The notes under the pieces are model-generated. The model was not told the DNA's origin. It made no database searches and saw only the letters and a program-made list of their open reading frames with translations. This document shows, piece by piece, positions 11,654 to 24,429 of a stretch of 64,000 nucleotides of DNA; within the stretch, counting starts at the first letter, position 1, and each line of letters starts with the position of its first letter. The stretch spans positions 113,972-177,971 of the forward strand of contig ML991833.1 in the NCBI GenBank assembly GCA_010094025.1, in the 5' to 3' direction. The stretch is from Viridothelium virens. Lineage: Eukaryota; Ascomycota; Dothideomycetes; Trypetheliales; Trypetheliaceae. The position numbers were made by a program, and so were the translations under genes.

Positions 11654-12023
11654 AGCCACTAAACCCAGAAAACCCCGCTGTGAGAAGAATTAAATTACAT
11701 CTTCATCTATCTAGTGCACTCAAGCGCCCGCTTCATTCCTGTCGGCTTTTGGCAGAACGTTCAAACATCCAAACGTCAGAATATCCGTCCAATGGAGACC
11801 GAGGCCATTCTCTTCTGTGATTTCCCTGCAGCGGCATGCTCTTCCTTGATATTAACTAGATCTATTGAACGGCCAAGAAAGATGCACGAGACCATCTGCT
11901 ATTATCCAGGGAACGGTTAGTCGATTTTAGTTTGTTTTCATAGACACCTGGTGTCACGATAAATATGTCCTGGAGAACCTCTCTTCAAGAGGATCTCCAA
12001 GCTTTTCGAACTTCACATCAAAC

Positions 12024-13241
12024 ATGGCACCAAGACACCACATTTCTCGCGCTGCTGCTGCTTTGGCTTTTCTCCAGCTTGCCTGTGCGCAGCAACCTGG
12101 CACTTCCACTCCTGAAGTTCACCCCCAGCTGCAGACCTCGAAATGTACCAAAGCAGGCGGCTGTGTCCAGCAACAGACTTCAGTGGTCCTTGACTGGGCT
12201 TATCGCTGGATCCACACTGCTGACTATACCTCTTGCACTACGAGTAGTGGAGCAATCAACTCGACCTTATGTCCTGACGAGGCCACCTGTGCCAAGAACT
12301 GCTTCATCGAGGGTGCCAACTATACGGCAATGGGTGTAACGACCTCAGGAGATACGTTGACGATGAGCCAATTCGTACAAAATGATGGCACCACCACTTC
12401 ATCCTCTCCTCGTATCTATCTCCTGGACTCAGATGGTGACTACGCCAGTCTGAATCTCCTTGGCCAGGAGCTCAGATTTGACGTCGATCTGTCTACCCTA
12501 CCGTGCGGGGAGAACGGAGCGCTGTATCTCTCAGAGATGGATCATACAGGAGGCCGCAACCAATATAACACCGGCGCCGCTAATTACGGCGCGGGCTACT
12601 GCGATGCCCAGTGCCCCGTGGAAACCTTCAAGAATGGCACACTCAACACCAACGGTGCAGCTTACTGCTGCAATGAAATGGACGTCCTAGAGTCCAACTC
12701 CGTCGCCAGCGCTTTTACCCCCCACCCTTGCGCAGCCGACTCCTCCAACTGCGACAAAGGTGGCTGCGGCTTCAACGCTTATGGTCTCGGGTACAAGAAC
12801 TACTGGGCACAAGGTGGCACCCTCGACACCTCAAAGCCCTTCACCATCATCACGCAGTTCATCACCAACGACGGCACCACCACTGGCACGCTCACTGAGA
12901 TCAAGCGCATCTACCAGCAAAACGGAAAGACCGTCCCTAGCGCCATCTCTGGTCCCAGCGGAGACACCATCAACTCCACGTGGTGCGCAGAGGTCGACAG
13001 CAGTGCAAACCAATTCGGCAGCCTCACTACTATGGGCGAGGCGCTTGGCCGCGGTATGGTCCTCGTCTTCAGCATCTGGAACGATAACAGTCAGTTCATG
13101 AATTGGCTCGACAGTGGCAGTGCAGGACCTTGCAGCAGTACAGCCGGCAACCCTGCGACTATCCAGGCTCAGGATCCAACGACCCATGTCGTCTTCTCCA
13201 ACATTCGCTGGGGTGACATTGGCACGACTTTCACCAGTTAG
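12024..13241 (+). CDS. GH7 endoglucanase (Cel7B type), no cellulose-binding module
   Basis: This single-exon gene encodes 405 residues. The signal peptide ends near residue 22 (LACAQQ), then the glycoside hydrolase family 7 catalytic domain runs to the end. The catalytic motif [11 protein letters not shown] places the nucleophile/assisting/acid trio at E218, D220 and E223. Other family signatures are [50 protein letters not shown] and [18 protein letters not shown] and the short loops match endoglucanase I rather than cellobiohydrolase, so internal beta-1,4-glucan cleavage outside the cell is expected. Many Cys and several N-glycosylation sequons fit secretion. There is no linker or CBM1; the protein stops shortly after the RWGDIGTTF segment. 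Confidence 0.93.
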   Translation: MAPRHHISRAAAALAFLQLACAQQPGTSTPEVHPQLQTSKCTKAGGCVQQQTSVVLDWAYRWIHTADYTSCTTSSGAINSTLCPDEATCAKNCFIEGANYTAMGVTTSGDTLTMSQFVQNDGTTTSSSPRIYLLDSDGDYASLNLLGQELRFDVDLSTLPCGENGALYLSEMDHTGGRNQYNTGAANYGAGYCDAQCPVETFKNGTLNTNGAAYCCNEMDVLESNSVASAFTPHPCAADSSNCDKGGCGFNAYGLGYKNYWAQGGTLDTSKPFTIITQFITNDGTTTGTLTEIKRIYQQNGKTVPSAISGPSGDTINSTWCAEVDSSANQFGSLTTMGEALGRGMVLVFSIWNDNSQFMNWLDSGSAGPCSSTAGNPATIQAQDPTTHVVFSNIRWGDIGTTFTS

Positions 13242-14551
13242 AGTAGTCGGTCGTTGCGGTGCATGCATGATGTACATATTTCACCTTCTATGTATATACT
13301 TTGCTTTCGGTGTACATATCTCAATACATCCAGGTACTATCAGGTACTGCATTCATAGATGCTTTTCATGAGAAATATTCAATACCCAAACCACAGTGCG
13401 GTCCAGATAGAGGTGAACTCCATTGCAGATCTGTCCTTTCTTGCCCTAAAATCCGCAGACTTCCCCTATGAACCGCAAAACAGAGCGAAATAGGATGGTG
13501 CTGATCCTATCAACGAAGCTTCCTGCAGAGAATGCTGCTGAGTCAGAGAGTCGATACAGGAAGTCTCCCTTCAACGTTGCGTCATCCTTTCTGCAACGAC
13601 GCACAAGAAGTCGTGATTCTGCCTTTCGCTCTCAATCACAGACAGAGAACAGAAATTCTTGACTTTGCGTCGTTGGACTTCAAGGCTCGTGCAACTACAG
13701 TCTAATGTTATATTGATGTCAATCTCCGACTTATGTAGGGATCTACCTTAGGGACCTCTCCGGCATTGCACGATCAGCTTTGCCTCTTCTCACTTGGAAT
13801 CTCAATGAACGATCCATTCGCATTCTCAAGGAGTTGAACGCCTGGTATAGTTCATGTTACTTCCTTCATTTGGAGGTGCTCCGAAGAAGGGTTGCGACGT
13901 GATGATCGTTTTTGGAGGACAATCATTTTCATGATAGGGAATGTGACTTTCGGCTATAAGGAACCGATTCAAATTTCGAAGGCAATAAGCTGGCGTCGAA
14001 TTTTTTCGAGGATGATAGCTGAAACGACGCGACGACCGTCGGAAGAAATTCGTTGCTTTTGAAGCGCGGCAATTATACGTAAAGACCGCGGTGACGTCGG
14101 CCTCGGTGAACTTCGTCTTTATTGGTTGGAGATTCATGAGCGCTATTCTGAGCGAGAGCACCAGACGACCTGCCCACCAAGCAACCCCGTTACTCCTGCC
14201 AATCATGCCGAGAGCAGAAACACATTTCCGCGTTGGGTGTTGAGTGCAGGCCAAGGGTGGCTATGCTCTGGCACGATACGTGATTAGGGATAAGGCAGGT
14301 GCGAGCGCAGGGGCATTTTCGCTACAGCCTTACACAAAATATCTACCTTAGCTACCCAAGCTGTCGCCATCTCCTGCAGGGAGCAGAGATCATATCCAAG
14401 TTATCGAAGTATTTGGAAAAGGTAGCCGAACATTCGCACCTCTTCAACTCATCTTTCACAGGAGCTCCTTAGTTAAGTAGACTGTAGTTTCGCTTCCCAC
14501 CTCCAGCAGTCGTCTTTCGCAACTTGTTGTCCTTTCAGTTCTTTACCTACG
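13242..14551. other. Intergenic, no gene accepted
   Basis: 1.3 kb between two plus-strand genes. A minus-strand 142-codon frame (13826-14254) lacks any recognisable family and was left out. Confidence 0.45.
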
Positions 14552-15595
14552 ATGTCGAAGCGAAAGCCAGTGCCTTCTTCGTCGCCTAACCCAGCTGGCC
14601 CCAGCCGGTCGAGCGTTCAACGAGAACACAGTTCTCCAGCTGCACTCCAGAGCAATGCAGCCCTGGACATTGAGACAGACATACCTACAGATGAACCACC
14701 AATATACTCCGGCCCGTCGACGCTACCTATCTCCTCCACCCGCTCGACCCCCTCGCTACAGCAGTCTCTCATTGCAGGCCTCCCAGATCTGCCATGGTCG
14801 AAGTACCAAATTCCGGACTCTACCATCTCCTCCGATGCTACAACCATAACCACCACACACCCTCTCTACAGTTCCGACCCCAATGCCCTCGAAACCTTTC
14901 TCCGAAGCCAGGCTAGTCTTCCTCCAAAACCTCGAATCCGTGTCCTCGGCCGCTCAGACGACGGCTTGTCGAAAGATTTTGATATTTCGGTCAATATGAT
15001 GCACTACCTCATACAACGAGGGGGGCAGTTACAACAGTGGAACTATGTCCAGGTGGATAATGAAAGCATAAGCGGCGGGAAGCAAAAGCGCAGTCGGAGC
15101 GCAGGCAACGTGAACAATGCCCAAGGGGATGGACTGAGAGATGTGGTCGAACGTTTCTGTGACGACAAGGCCATGGTCAAAACGTTCATTCTGACGCGTC
15201 GCGTCGTGAATTGGAACACCGAGTATATCGAAGGCTGTATCCGGAACCTGCTAGCGCAGATAAGCTATCGGGGGCAGGTCACAATACAGTTTCCTGTGCA
15301 GCATGACAAGATAATTGTCCAAAGCCCTCCGAAAGGGAACAAGTTTTTGCATGGCGTTGCAAGCCTGTTTGTGGAGAACAAGAAGTACGAAGGTGTAACA
15401 GCGGTGTGGCCGTATGCGACTCTGGCTCCAGGCGGAGAAAGTGGTGAAGCAGGGGAGAGAATATTTGCTGTCCAGAGTGAAGAGGCTTGGTGGAAGGACT
15501 GGAAAGGTGTCGTTGCGAATGCTGTGAGGAGTAAACGGAGGGGATGGGTGAGCGTTGAGGACCAGATTGAGCTTGCAATGACACCTCGAGGATGA
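14552..15595 (+). CDS. Conserved fungal protein of unknown function
   Basis: This single-exon gene encodes 347 residues. The first 90 residues are low-complexity and rich in Ser, Pro and Thr (PSSSPNPAGPS, SSTRSTPS). From about residue 95 the protein becomes ordered: LYSSDPNALETFLRSQ, then PPKPRIRVLGR, DISVNMMHYLI, MVKTFILTRRVVNWN, CIRNLLAQI..YRGQVTIQFPV, and a C-terminal EAWWKDWKGVV segment. The organisation is that of a real conserved protein (long frame, even codon use, no internal breaks), but I do not recognise a named domain. No signal peptide or membrane segment is apparent, so it is probably intracellular. The function cannot be assigned. Confidence 0.7.
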   Translation: MSKRKPVPSSSPNPAGPSRSSVQREHSSPAALQSNAALDIETDIPTDEPPIYSGPSTLPISSTRSTPSLQQSLIAGLPDLPWSKYQIPDSTISSDATTITTTHPLYSSDPNALETFLRSQASLPPKPRIRVLGRSDDGLSKDFDISVNMMHYLIQRGGQLQQWNYVQVDNESISGGKQKRSRSAGNVNNAQGDGLRDVVERFCDDKAMVKTFILTRRVVNWNTEYIEGCIRNLLAQISYRGQVTIQFPVQHDKIIVQSPPKGNKFLHGVASLFVENKKYEGVTAVWPYATLAPGGESGEAGERIFAVQSEEAWWKDWKGVVANAVRSKRRGWVSVEDQIELAMTPRG

Positions 15596-16718
15596 TTGCG
15601 TGACCTAGGATCAGAGCTAATACGGAATTGCATGGGAACTCGTCCTTGGCTTGGATGCCCAGGCAGGCACCTCAAGTCTCCAGAAAATCAAAGCACGGAA
15701 GAACTGGTTGTTCATCGGAGTGCGTTCCCTCCGTAGTCAATTTCTGGACTTGACGGATTTACCGATCGATGTCGCACCTTAGAGCGAGCCATCCACGGAT
15801 GACTTTTCGCATGGAGATCTCGCTCTCGAAATCGCTTCGCACAATTTCCATATGGTACCTTCAGTCTGGCTTGTTTCCACAGAGTCTCTTGGCGTTACCA
15901 TCTGCGACCATGCCGACGGATGGCGGTCGAAGCTCGTGGCCGTTGGACTGACATTGAGCATGGGATAGCGCAGTTGTTACGATTAGATGTGTCCACTGCG
16001 ATATACAGTGCTTCTCTGGAGCATCTCCATCCGCAAATCTGATTTTATTCTTTTTAAGGTGGGGAAACTTCATCGCTTCGATGGTATGTTTGAGCATCTC
16101 ACAGAAAAGACCGTCGCAATACTTCATTTAGCTGGCGCAGTCGAAGTCTTCCAACTTTGCGGTTCTGGATGGCCTAAGCCATACCTGGTCGATGCTGTTC
16201 GTTCTACTTTTGGACCGCACAGTAGCTTCAGGATTCGGTTTTCGCATGAGTAGGTGCTGGACCAGGCTGTGCTCGGCATCAGGAGCTCTGCTCGATATAG
16301 TCGCTGCTCGAGGCAAAGGGTTTGGAGCAGAGAGGAAATGAGAGCGGGCAAGTACTACTGTAGACGCAGACGTTCACCCTAGACAAGTGAAAGGGGCGAT
16401 AAGACTGGATATTACCACTTCCCTCTTAACCATTATATACTGCCAAGAGACCCGACAAATGGGCAACCATTGCAAACCTGAGATCATGTATAGGGCCCTC
16501 AGATCCGGATTCGGTAGTCTCTCAGCCATTGGCTCAGCCTTATCGCCGGGGTTATATGCCTGATCAGGTATATGTAGTAATGTCAGCAAGGACTTTACCT
16601 TCTCAATTCTAGAGATGACTATAGTCCTCAACAGCCCAGATAGAACTACAGGTATAAGGACAAGTGCGAGATTGAACTTTGTATATATATTTACTATGAA
16701 AAAACGGTTCTTCATTGC
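15596..16718. other. Intergenic, no gene accepted
   Basis: Short frames occur on both strands, none with family features. Composition drifts to AT-rich from about 16380 onward, leading into the tRNA-like gene. Confidence 0.45.
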
Positions 16719-16836
16719 GCCCGGTTAGCTGTAAGTTACTCGATAGTTGTATTTGAAGTTATAAAACTAACTCTAAATAGCAATCGGTAGAGCGTGGGAC
16801 TCTTAATCCCAAGGTTGCGGGTTACCCGCATCGGGC
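16719..16836 (+). tRNA. tRNA-Lys(CUU)-like gene, split in the D stem and with a shortened T loop
   Basis: The outer pieces form nearly a complete tRNA-Lys. Acceptor strands GCCCGGT (16719-16725) and ATCGGGC (16830-16836) pair over seven positions with one G-U. The D stem is GCT plus C with GAGC, and the anticodon arm is TGGGA-CTCTTAA-TCCCA with anticodon CTT. The T stem GCGGG/CCCGC is intact. Two features are abnormal. A 50-nt insert (16731-16780) lies between tRNA positions 12 and 13, not at the canonical 37/38 site. The T loop is only three bases (TTA) instead of seven, which also destroys the B-box promoter. Eight T residues follow at once (16837-16844), like a Pol III terminator. It is probably a decaying copy, but the arms themselves are unmutated. 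Confidence 0.6.
16731..16780 (+). other. Spliceosomal-intron-like insert inside the tRNA-like gene
   Basis: The 50-nt insert begins GTAAGT, carries CTAAC 15 bases before its end and ends TAG, the three consensus elements of a short fungal spliceosomal intron. Removing it exactly rejoins GCT and CAATCGG to restore the D arm of the tRNA. Confidence 0.5.
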
Positions 16837-17358
16837 TTTTTTTTGAATAATTTTTCTTGACTTGCTTATGAGTTGAAAGCTTTGCTGCGCTAAAGATCTT
16901 CTAAATTTTCGTAAGCTTAAAGTGTAAAACCTCGCAGCGCCGACCTCTAACCGCTAATGTCAATCAACTCCTAAGATCAGATGTTGGCCGGAGTTCGGCT
17001 TATTGGGTTCGGCCCAATCTTATTAATGTAGATAGTTCCTAAATTTGGGACATAAGGTAGGTCTTAATAGATTCTAAGCATAGTTACCCAGGTTTAGATA
17101 AAATTTAAGCCCCCTATTAGGAAGATGGAGCGCAGTTGAGTATGACTAAGCACGGTTGACTAGAGTACAAGCTGTAGTAGTGCGGGCGTATGCGCAGTTG
17201 ACCCGGGCATAGCCCAGGCATAATTTGGCTGAGACAGCACTCCAATACCGCTAACCGGATTAGGTGTATGGAGAGGGTAGATTGTATGGGAACATAGCGA
17301 TCCAGGTAAAAGAGAAGGAAGCAACGAGAAAGCACCATACCTAAAGGTCCCGCCTCTT
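16837..17358. other. Intergenic, moderately AT-rich
   Basis: The block begins with the T8 tract that follows the tRNA-like gene. No gene is seen. Confidence 0.45.
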
Positions 17359-18036
17359 GTGCCTCGGACGCTGTGTTTCGACGAGACTTTGAGAAGACTT
17401 GGGTCATCAGAGCCAGAATGGCTGGAAAAGAGTTCTCGCACGCATGAATGGCTGCAATTCCTTTGTGACTACAGAGATGTACGGGTCCAGGATGGATATG
17501 TCCAGGGTCGATTGAAGCATGCCGGAACTACTTTAGACAATATTGCCGAGATTGATGCAAACAGCTCAACCCGAATTGACGCCGACGCAAAACGCTGGGT
17601 ACAGCTCCGACGGTGTTTTTTGAACACTCCTGGAGCCGCCTTGCAGGAATGCGCCGGGCACACGTGGCAAGCTATTGGTCCGAATCTTCGCCCAAAAGAT
17701 CAATGCTGCCGTTGTCGATGCTATTACCAAGGGGTTCGCCTTGTTAAAGATAATGACAACTCCCATTGGGAAGGTGATAAGAAGCTGGAAGAAAAACGGG
17801 GACAGAAAAGAGTGCAGGGCCCATGCGTGGAGGACTGTGTCTTTGCAGAAGAAATACTGGAGCAAAAAAATGCTGGGTGGCCGCTACGGCTGCATTGGCA
17901 TTGCCGTGGTGTGGAAGTATTGCGTTCTACCTGTTTGTTCCTTGATTCTGCTTCCGCTGAGCATATATTTCTGTTGGTGGATGTGATTCCTTTTTTTTTT
18001 CTTTCCGGGTCTTTCTTTTCTCGCAAGAATCTCTAA
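17359..18036 (+). pseudogene. Possible decayed coding region, family not recognised
   Basis: Two overlapping plus-strand frames look coding in succession. The first (17359 to about 17690) has helix-like text such as HEWLQFLCDYRDVRVQDGYV, IDADAKRWVQLRRCFLNT and HTWQAIGPN. In the second frame, from 17675, comes INAAVVDAITKGFALLKIMTTPIGKV. The switch near 17670-17690 suggests a small indel or a missed splice. The helical style faintly recalls N-terminal regions of fungal STAND/NLR-like proteins, but this is an impression only. Downstream the frame degrades into a poly-T-encoded Phe run. No P-loop or later domain follows, so if real it is a truncated relic. Confidence 0.25.
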
Positions 18037-18792
18037 GGGCTCATGGAAGATGTCACAAAGTTGTTGTCGTCTGCAGCAGAATTGCAGAATTGCAGAGCTT
18101 GATGGGATTGCCAAATCTCGGACGGTGTGCACAATATTCTGAGCCTCTGAGTTTCCATGGACCTTTGCCCAAAAAAGAGGAAACAGTTGTTCTGTAGATA
18201 GATAGTCGAGAATTCTTTATCCACTCACTCTTCAGTCCATCAAATCTAGCTGAGCCATCGATCACGCGTAATCTGTGGTCACACGGGCAAAAGCTCATCG
18301 ACTTGGACGCTGATAAACGGATTGAGGCGCTCTTGCTCTGTAGCTCAACAATGAATCTTGACAACCGATGTTGGGCTGGAGCTCAAGTTGAAGCCTTGTC
18401 GGATCCGCTGGCTTCGTCTGAGGTGTAGAGTAGCAGAGCGGAGAGCTTCCTACAGACTTGCTGATCTTTTTATTCCATAACCCTTTTTTCCCCTCAGGCT
18501 TTCTTCAGGCTCAAGCGAGGCCGATATGTGGGATGAACACGCTGTAGTTTGCGGGGAATCTCTGGTTCGACTTGTGAGTCGTCTCCCTTGAGGTGGAGGG
18601 AGGCAAATGGCGCTGCGGCGATCGTGCAAAGACAAGAAATTATTGCTGGTCGGGCAAGGTTGCCGGCCGTGACGAAGCAAGTATTACCATTTCATTCGAA
18701 TGATCTTCAAATCAGTGGTCTACTTCGCAATTTAATGAAATTAATTAGACTTTATGATACTACAGCCAGTATTCATCCCAAAAAGCTACTTC
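18037..18792. other. Intergenic, no gene seen
   Basis: DNA 3' of the minus-strand beta-glucosidase. Only short frames are present. Confidence 0.5.
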
Positions 18793-20753
<1,961 letters not shown>

Positions 20754-21578
20754 GACGGGCGCGCCGACAAGGCTTTTCAGACAGGACAAAAGACCACAAC
20801 GAAAATAAAGCTCGGGATTATGCAATTGTACTCCCCAATGCGGCCAGCCGGCCTTTTAAATGCTCTCCACTCCCCTCGTGGTACCACGGCAGCTTCTGCA
20901 GGAGCCGCGTTGGCAAGCCATGTAGCGGGGTACGCCATATGCTGAGGTCCATGGGTGTGACCATGAAGGGGCGGAAATGCGAGATTGATTACTTTTCCAA
21001 CTCTTTCCGGCCTATTGTCACTTGGATATGCGGGGAGGTGGAGAAACGAAGCAAAAAACGGTGATACGCTTTTTAGCCTCATCTCGGATGTGTTGATGCT
21101 TGACGTCAGTGGCTCGTGCTCAGGGGTGCAGGCATGATCTCACTTGGCATTGACCAATGATAATGAGGCATGTAAGGGTAGGGAATGTCGCCATCTGCCT
21201 TAGCATCTTAGGTACCTGACCTAGTACTCCGTAGATTTACAAAGGTGAAGGTAATAATAGTTTTGGCCAAATGCGAAAATTCCTTCCGCCCTTCGGCCGT
21301 ACTTTGTATGCGACTGCACTCTCGTATTGAATGGAGTAAACGACTGTATTCCGTAGTCCTCCGTACAGTGATTCAGACGCTGGGTCTCCCGTATCATTAC
21401 ATCCTTGTCGCCTGCCCTGTACCTCTAGTGAGTGCTCATCTCCGTGTACCGGCTTAAATCCACCAATTTGCGATTTGCACTTGCCAAAATGACCAACTCC
21501 ATGCTCTGCTATCTGAAACCTATCCCGAGAGAGTACCTCATAGACGAGTGTTGAATCCACTTTGCAGCACTCTCCGCT
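20754..21578. other. Intergenic, upstream of the beta-glucosidase
   Basis: 825 bases with no gene. It contains a TAGGTACCTG near-palindrome (21209-21218) and a TTTAAAAGG element about 100 bases before the beta-glucosidase ATG on the minus strand. Confidence 0.45.
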
Positions 21579-24212
21579 CTAATGTTCTACTTTCTTTACC
21601 TTGGCTCTCAATTCTTCTGGCAATTCTTCCTCTGCTACAATGCCAGCTTGTAACACGTCACCCCAAAAGAATAGGGCTCGCTCGTGCGCGTAGGCCAGAT
21701 AATCAAATTCTTCCACCTCCTCCGCTTCTCCCTCTAATTCATCAGTGTCCGGAAATTCAGCTGGCTCATCCGTCGCTCCATTCTGCGTGGGTGATCGCTC
21801 AAGACTAGTGCTCATCGGCGTAAAGGGTGGCGTGTGCTCGGAAGAAGAGCAATTAGGCGCATCAGCCAGCCAACGCTCCATTTCGCGAGCTAGTGGCCTG
21901 GGAAGTCTTGCCTGCACGATGGCCCAAGCAACCCACTGGGCGCTATTTGCAGCGCGCCAAAGCCGCGTTTCATGCAGTAATTTATTCACTTCTTCTTCCT
22001 CTTCTTCTTCGGTCGCTCCTTTGCCCACTTCCAGCACTTTATCCCAGTCAGTTGCCAGTGGAGAGTCCGGTGCGCAGGACGAGGATTCAAGCGCCCCTCG
22101 AGTGTCGAGTGTGAACATGCTCATATTGCTGGTTGACGTTCTCAGAAGGGTAGGAGGAAGTGCAGGTGTACAAGGGCTTGCGGCGGTAAGCCCTGGAGTC
22201 GTGGAAGCAGCAAACGACGTATCATCAGTCAAGACTGGCGTATTTCCTGCGCTAGTAGCCCCGAGATGCGGTGTATTCGTCGCCGAGGAAGAGAAGCTGA
22301 ATCGAGGCTGGTGATGGACGTAGGACTGCAAGAAGCGGTATTGCTCTGACGTACTCGGATAGGCCCAGTGATTCAGGGTGTAGGGAGAACGATCGTCATG
22401 ATAATTATAGCACCATTCAGTCTGAACCGCAATCAGTTTATGTAGATTTCACAAGGGCGATTCGACAAGCTATGTGCGAAGACATTGAGGAGTATGGAAA
22501 CTCACAAAATGATTAGCGAACTCAAGACCAGGTACGTTTGCGTTAGCATACTCGAAGTCGATTACAACGAGTTGCTTGTGTTCATTTGCGGGCAAAAGCA
22601 AGGGTGAATCTCCTTGAGGAACATAGCGAAGAATGTTGCCGTATTGTGTCTGCGGTCAGCAATGTCAGCGGCCAGAGCTGAAAGCATAGGTCTTCAGATC
22701 AACGCACATCGTTGTGAGCAAATATCAGGCGTCGTTTGATCTGGTTACTTCCACCGCACTGCGCGTCAAGCCATTCTCTATACTTTTCCACCACTTCTCG
22801 AAATTGCTTCCACTCGACACCACAGACGAAGGCCGGCCTATACTTGCCCCAAGAGTTTGCGCCCGAGGCCTTTTGAGTCTTCAACAATTGTCGATCTAGC
22901 CAAGTGATGATTTTTTCACACCTGGCGACCCACTTGTCCCAGTTCTGCCAAACAAATGGCCCAGCCGTGATTTCGTGCTCCTCCAACGCAATTCCCTCGT
23001 GAAGTTCTCTCATGCGTTTCGCAATCTGTTTGCTTGTCTCTGGGTTCCTAAGGTCTTGGGGGGTGAGAGGGCGAGCATGGAAGTACTCTTCAAACCGCCC
23101 ATTCCTAAATGTGCCCAGTAGGCGCGGTCCAATCCGTTTCCGTGCGAGGCGACGAAGAATTGCAAGCTCGGAGTTACGATCGATGAGATGAGAGACATTT
23201 GGGCCATAGATGCGGAGAAGCAATTTACTAGCACTTTAATTAGCATTCCGGGAACAAGGCCCTTTATGAGAGTCTGGCAACATACGATGGAGGCTTCTTA
23301 GGCCTGAGAATTCCATACGGAGATGGACGATTTAGGAGTGTCAGATCTCGGGGAGATGATACAACATAGATGGCATTTGTTAACGCGCCACTTAGTCTTT
23401 CAACGTTGATGTGGCGACTGCACTCCAGAGGTACTCTCCGCCATCCTCCGATATGCAGGGTATGAGCAAGGCGTAAAATCTCATATTTGAAAGTATCCCA
23501 AGCTTCAGACTCCTTTGTCTTGGGCCTGCTCAGCTCCAAGACGTCCGATGAACCAGCAGTACCTCCAGTATAAGAAAGAGTCTTAGCGTTGTCGAGCCAG
23601 GCATCGCAAGATGGCACAATAGTTTCGCCATCGTGGAAATCCGTATCAGATGAGACATTAGTGGGATGCCGCTTCAATTTGCGATACGAAGATGCTTTGT
23701 GTGCAGTATGAGAACTCTTCGAACCCGAACTCTTGGGATTCGTAGCGAAAGTGAGTGCTTTCTCAATGATGCGCTCGAGCTTTCCAAGAGCAAGAGCACT
23801 ATCAGAGGCATCAGAGGGCCGTCTTGAGCCTCCAATTGTTTGATGGCGCTTTCCCTCTCTCGGTGTCGTGGCATTTCCTGACTTCACAGCATAACGTTTA
23901 GCTCGTCGAGCATTACTTTTAGCCTTCTCTTCTTCAAGCCACGCTGCCACTTGTTCTAAAAAGTTAGGTGGGTCGGGACCTTGGAGATTTACATCGGTGG
24001 CAGAATGATTGTCACAGGGGAGGGGTTCAGGAGATCTAGCTTCAGTCACAGGGAGGAGTGATGGGCTCTCCGTAAGCCTTGCGAGTCTATCGGAAAGACG
24101 TCTTGTGGTACTTATCCGATGCTGCTTAGTTCCCCTCTGACTAAAGTCACAGTCGTCGTCTGATTCTTCCCTTCCACCCAGGATGATTGGAGAGATGTGT
24201 TCGGAGGCTGAA
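21579..24212 (-). CDS. Choline/ethanolamine kinase (N-terminus unresolved)
   Basis: Four exons are clear (24212-23286, 23227-22708, 22649-22506, 22421-21579), giving at least 811 residues. The enzyme phosphorylates choline or ethanolamine for the Kennedy pathway of phospholipid synthesis. Diagnostic pieces are LLLRIYGPNV, the Brenner-type motif HNDTQYGNILR (formed across an intron) and the choline-kinase motif VVIDFEYANANVPGLEFANHFTEW, also intron-spanning. The first ~300 residues are low-complexity with basic patches. A Ser/Thr-rich insertion of about 100 residues interrupts the C-terminal lobe before LWRAANSAQWVAWAI. The exon starting at 24212 begins mid-codon after a CAG acceptor, so a further 5' exon exists. 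It may lie over the GAT repeat at 24281-24313, where one minus-strand frame reads poly-Ser and another reads ATG plus poly-His. Confidence 0.85.
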
Positions 24213-24280
24213 CTGTAAGAGAAAACTGCAAAAGGTCAAAAAAGTAAGCTTGGGTCTGATTGTGTGTTGAACACAAAGGA

Positions 24281-24313
<33 letters not shown>
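24281..24313. repeat. (GAT)11 microsatellite
   Basis: Eleven uninterrupted GAT units. On the minus strand the repeat reads ATC/TCA/CAT and would encode poly-Ser or poly-His if it lies in the first exon of the choline kinase gene. Confidence 0.95.
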
Positions 24314-24429
24314 CTTGCGCCATGTTGGATGGTACTAAGATGCAATTCTGCCAGGGAAAAGCACACGAATCCATCATGGGTAATGTACATGAATAGCGGT
24401 GGGCTTCTGCCTATCGACAAACTATGCAT

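Larger units (their letters stand above)
9731..12023. other. Long intergenic region upstream of the endoglucanase
   Basis: This is shared upstream DNA of two divergent genes, 2.3 kb long. It holds two CACGTG motifs (10484-10489 and 10538-10543) and one XlnR-like hexamer (separate entry). A 143-codon plus-strand frame at 11389-11820 was not accepted as a gene. Confidence 0.45.

Noticed and set aside
11389-11820. 143-codon plus-strand frame upstream of the endoglucanase
   Set aside because: No family resemblance, and repetitive Leu/Ala/Pro start; it lies in the promoter region and looks like chance.
12831-13277. 148-codon minus-strand frame inside the GH7 gene
   Set aside because: Antisense shadow of a GC-rich coding exon.
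13826-14254. 142-codon minus-strand frame
   Set aside because: Unusual residue mix, no domain, no supporting splice or promoter signals.
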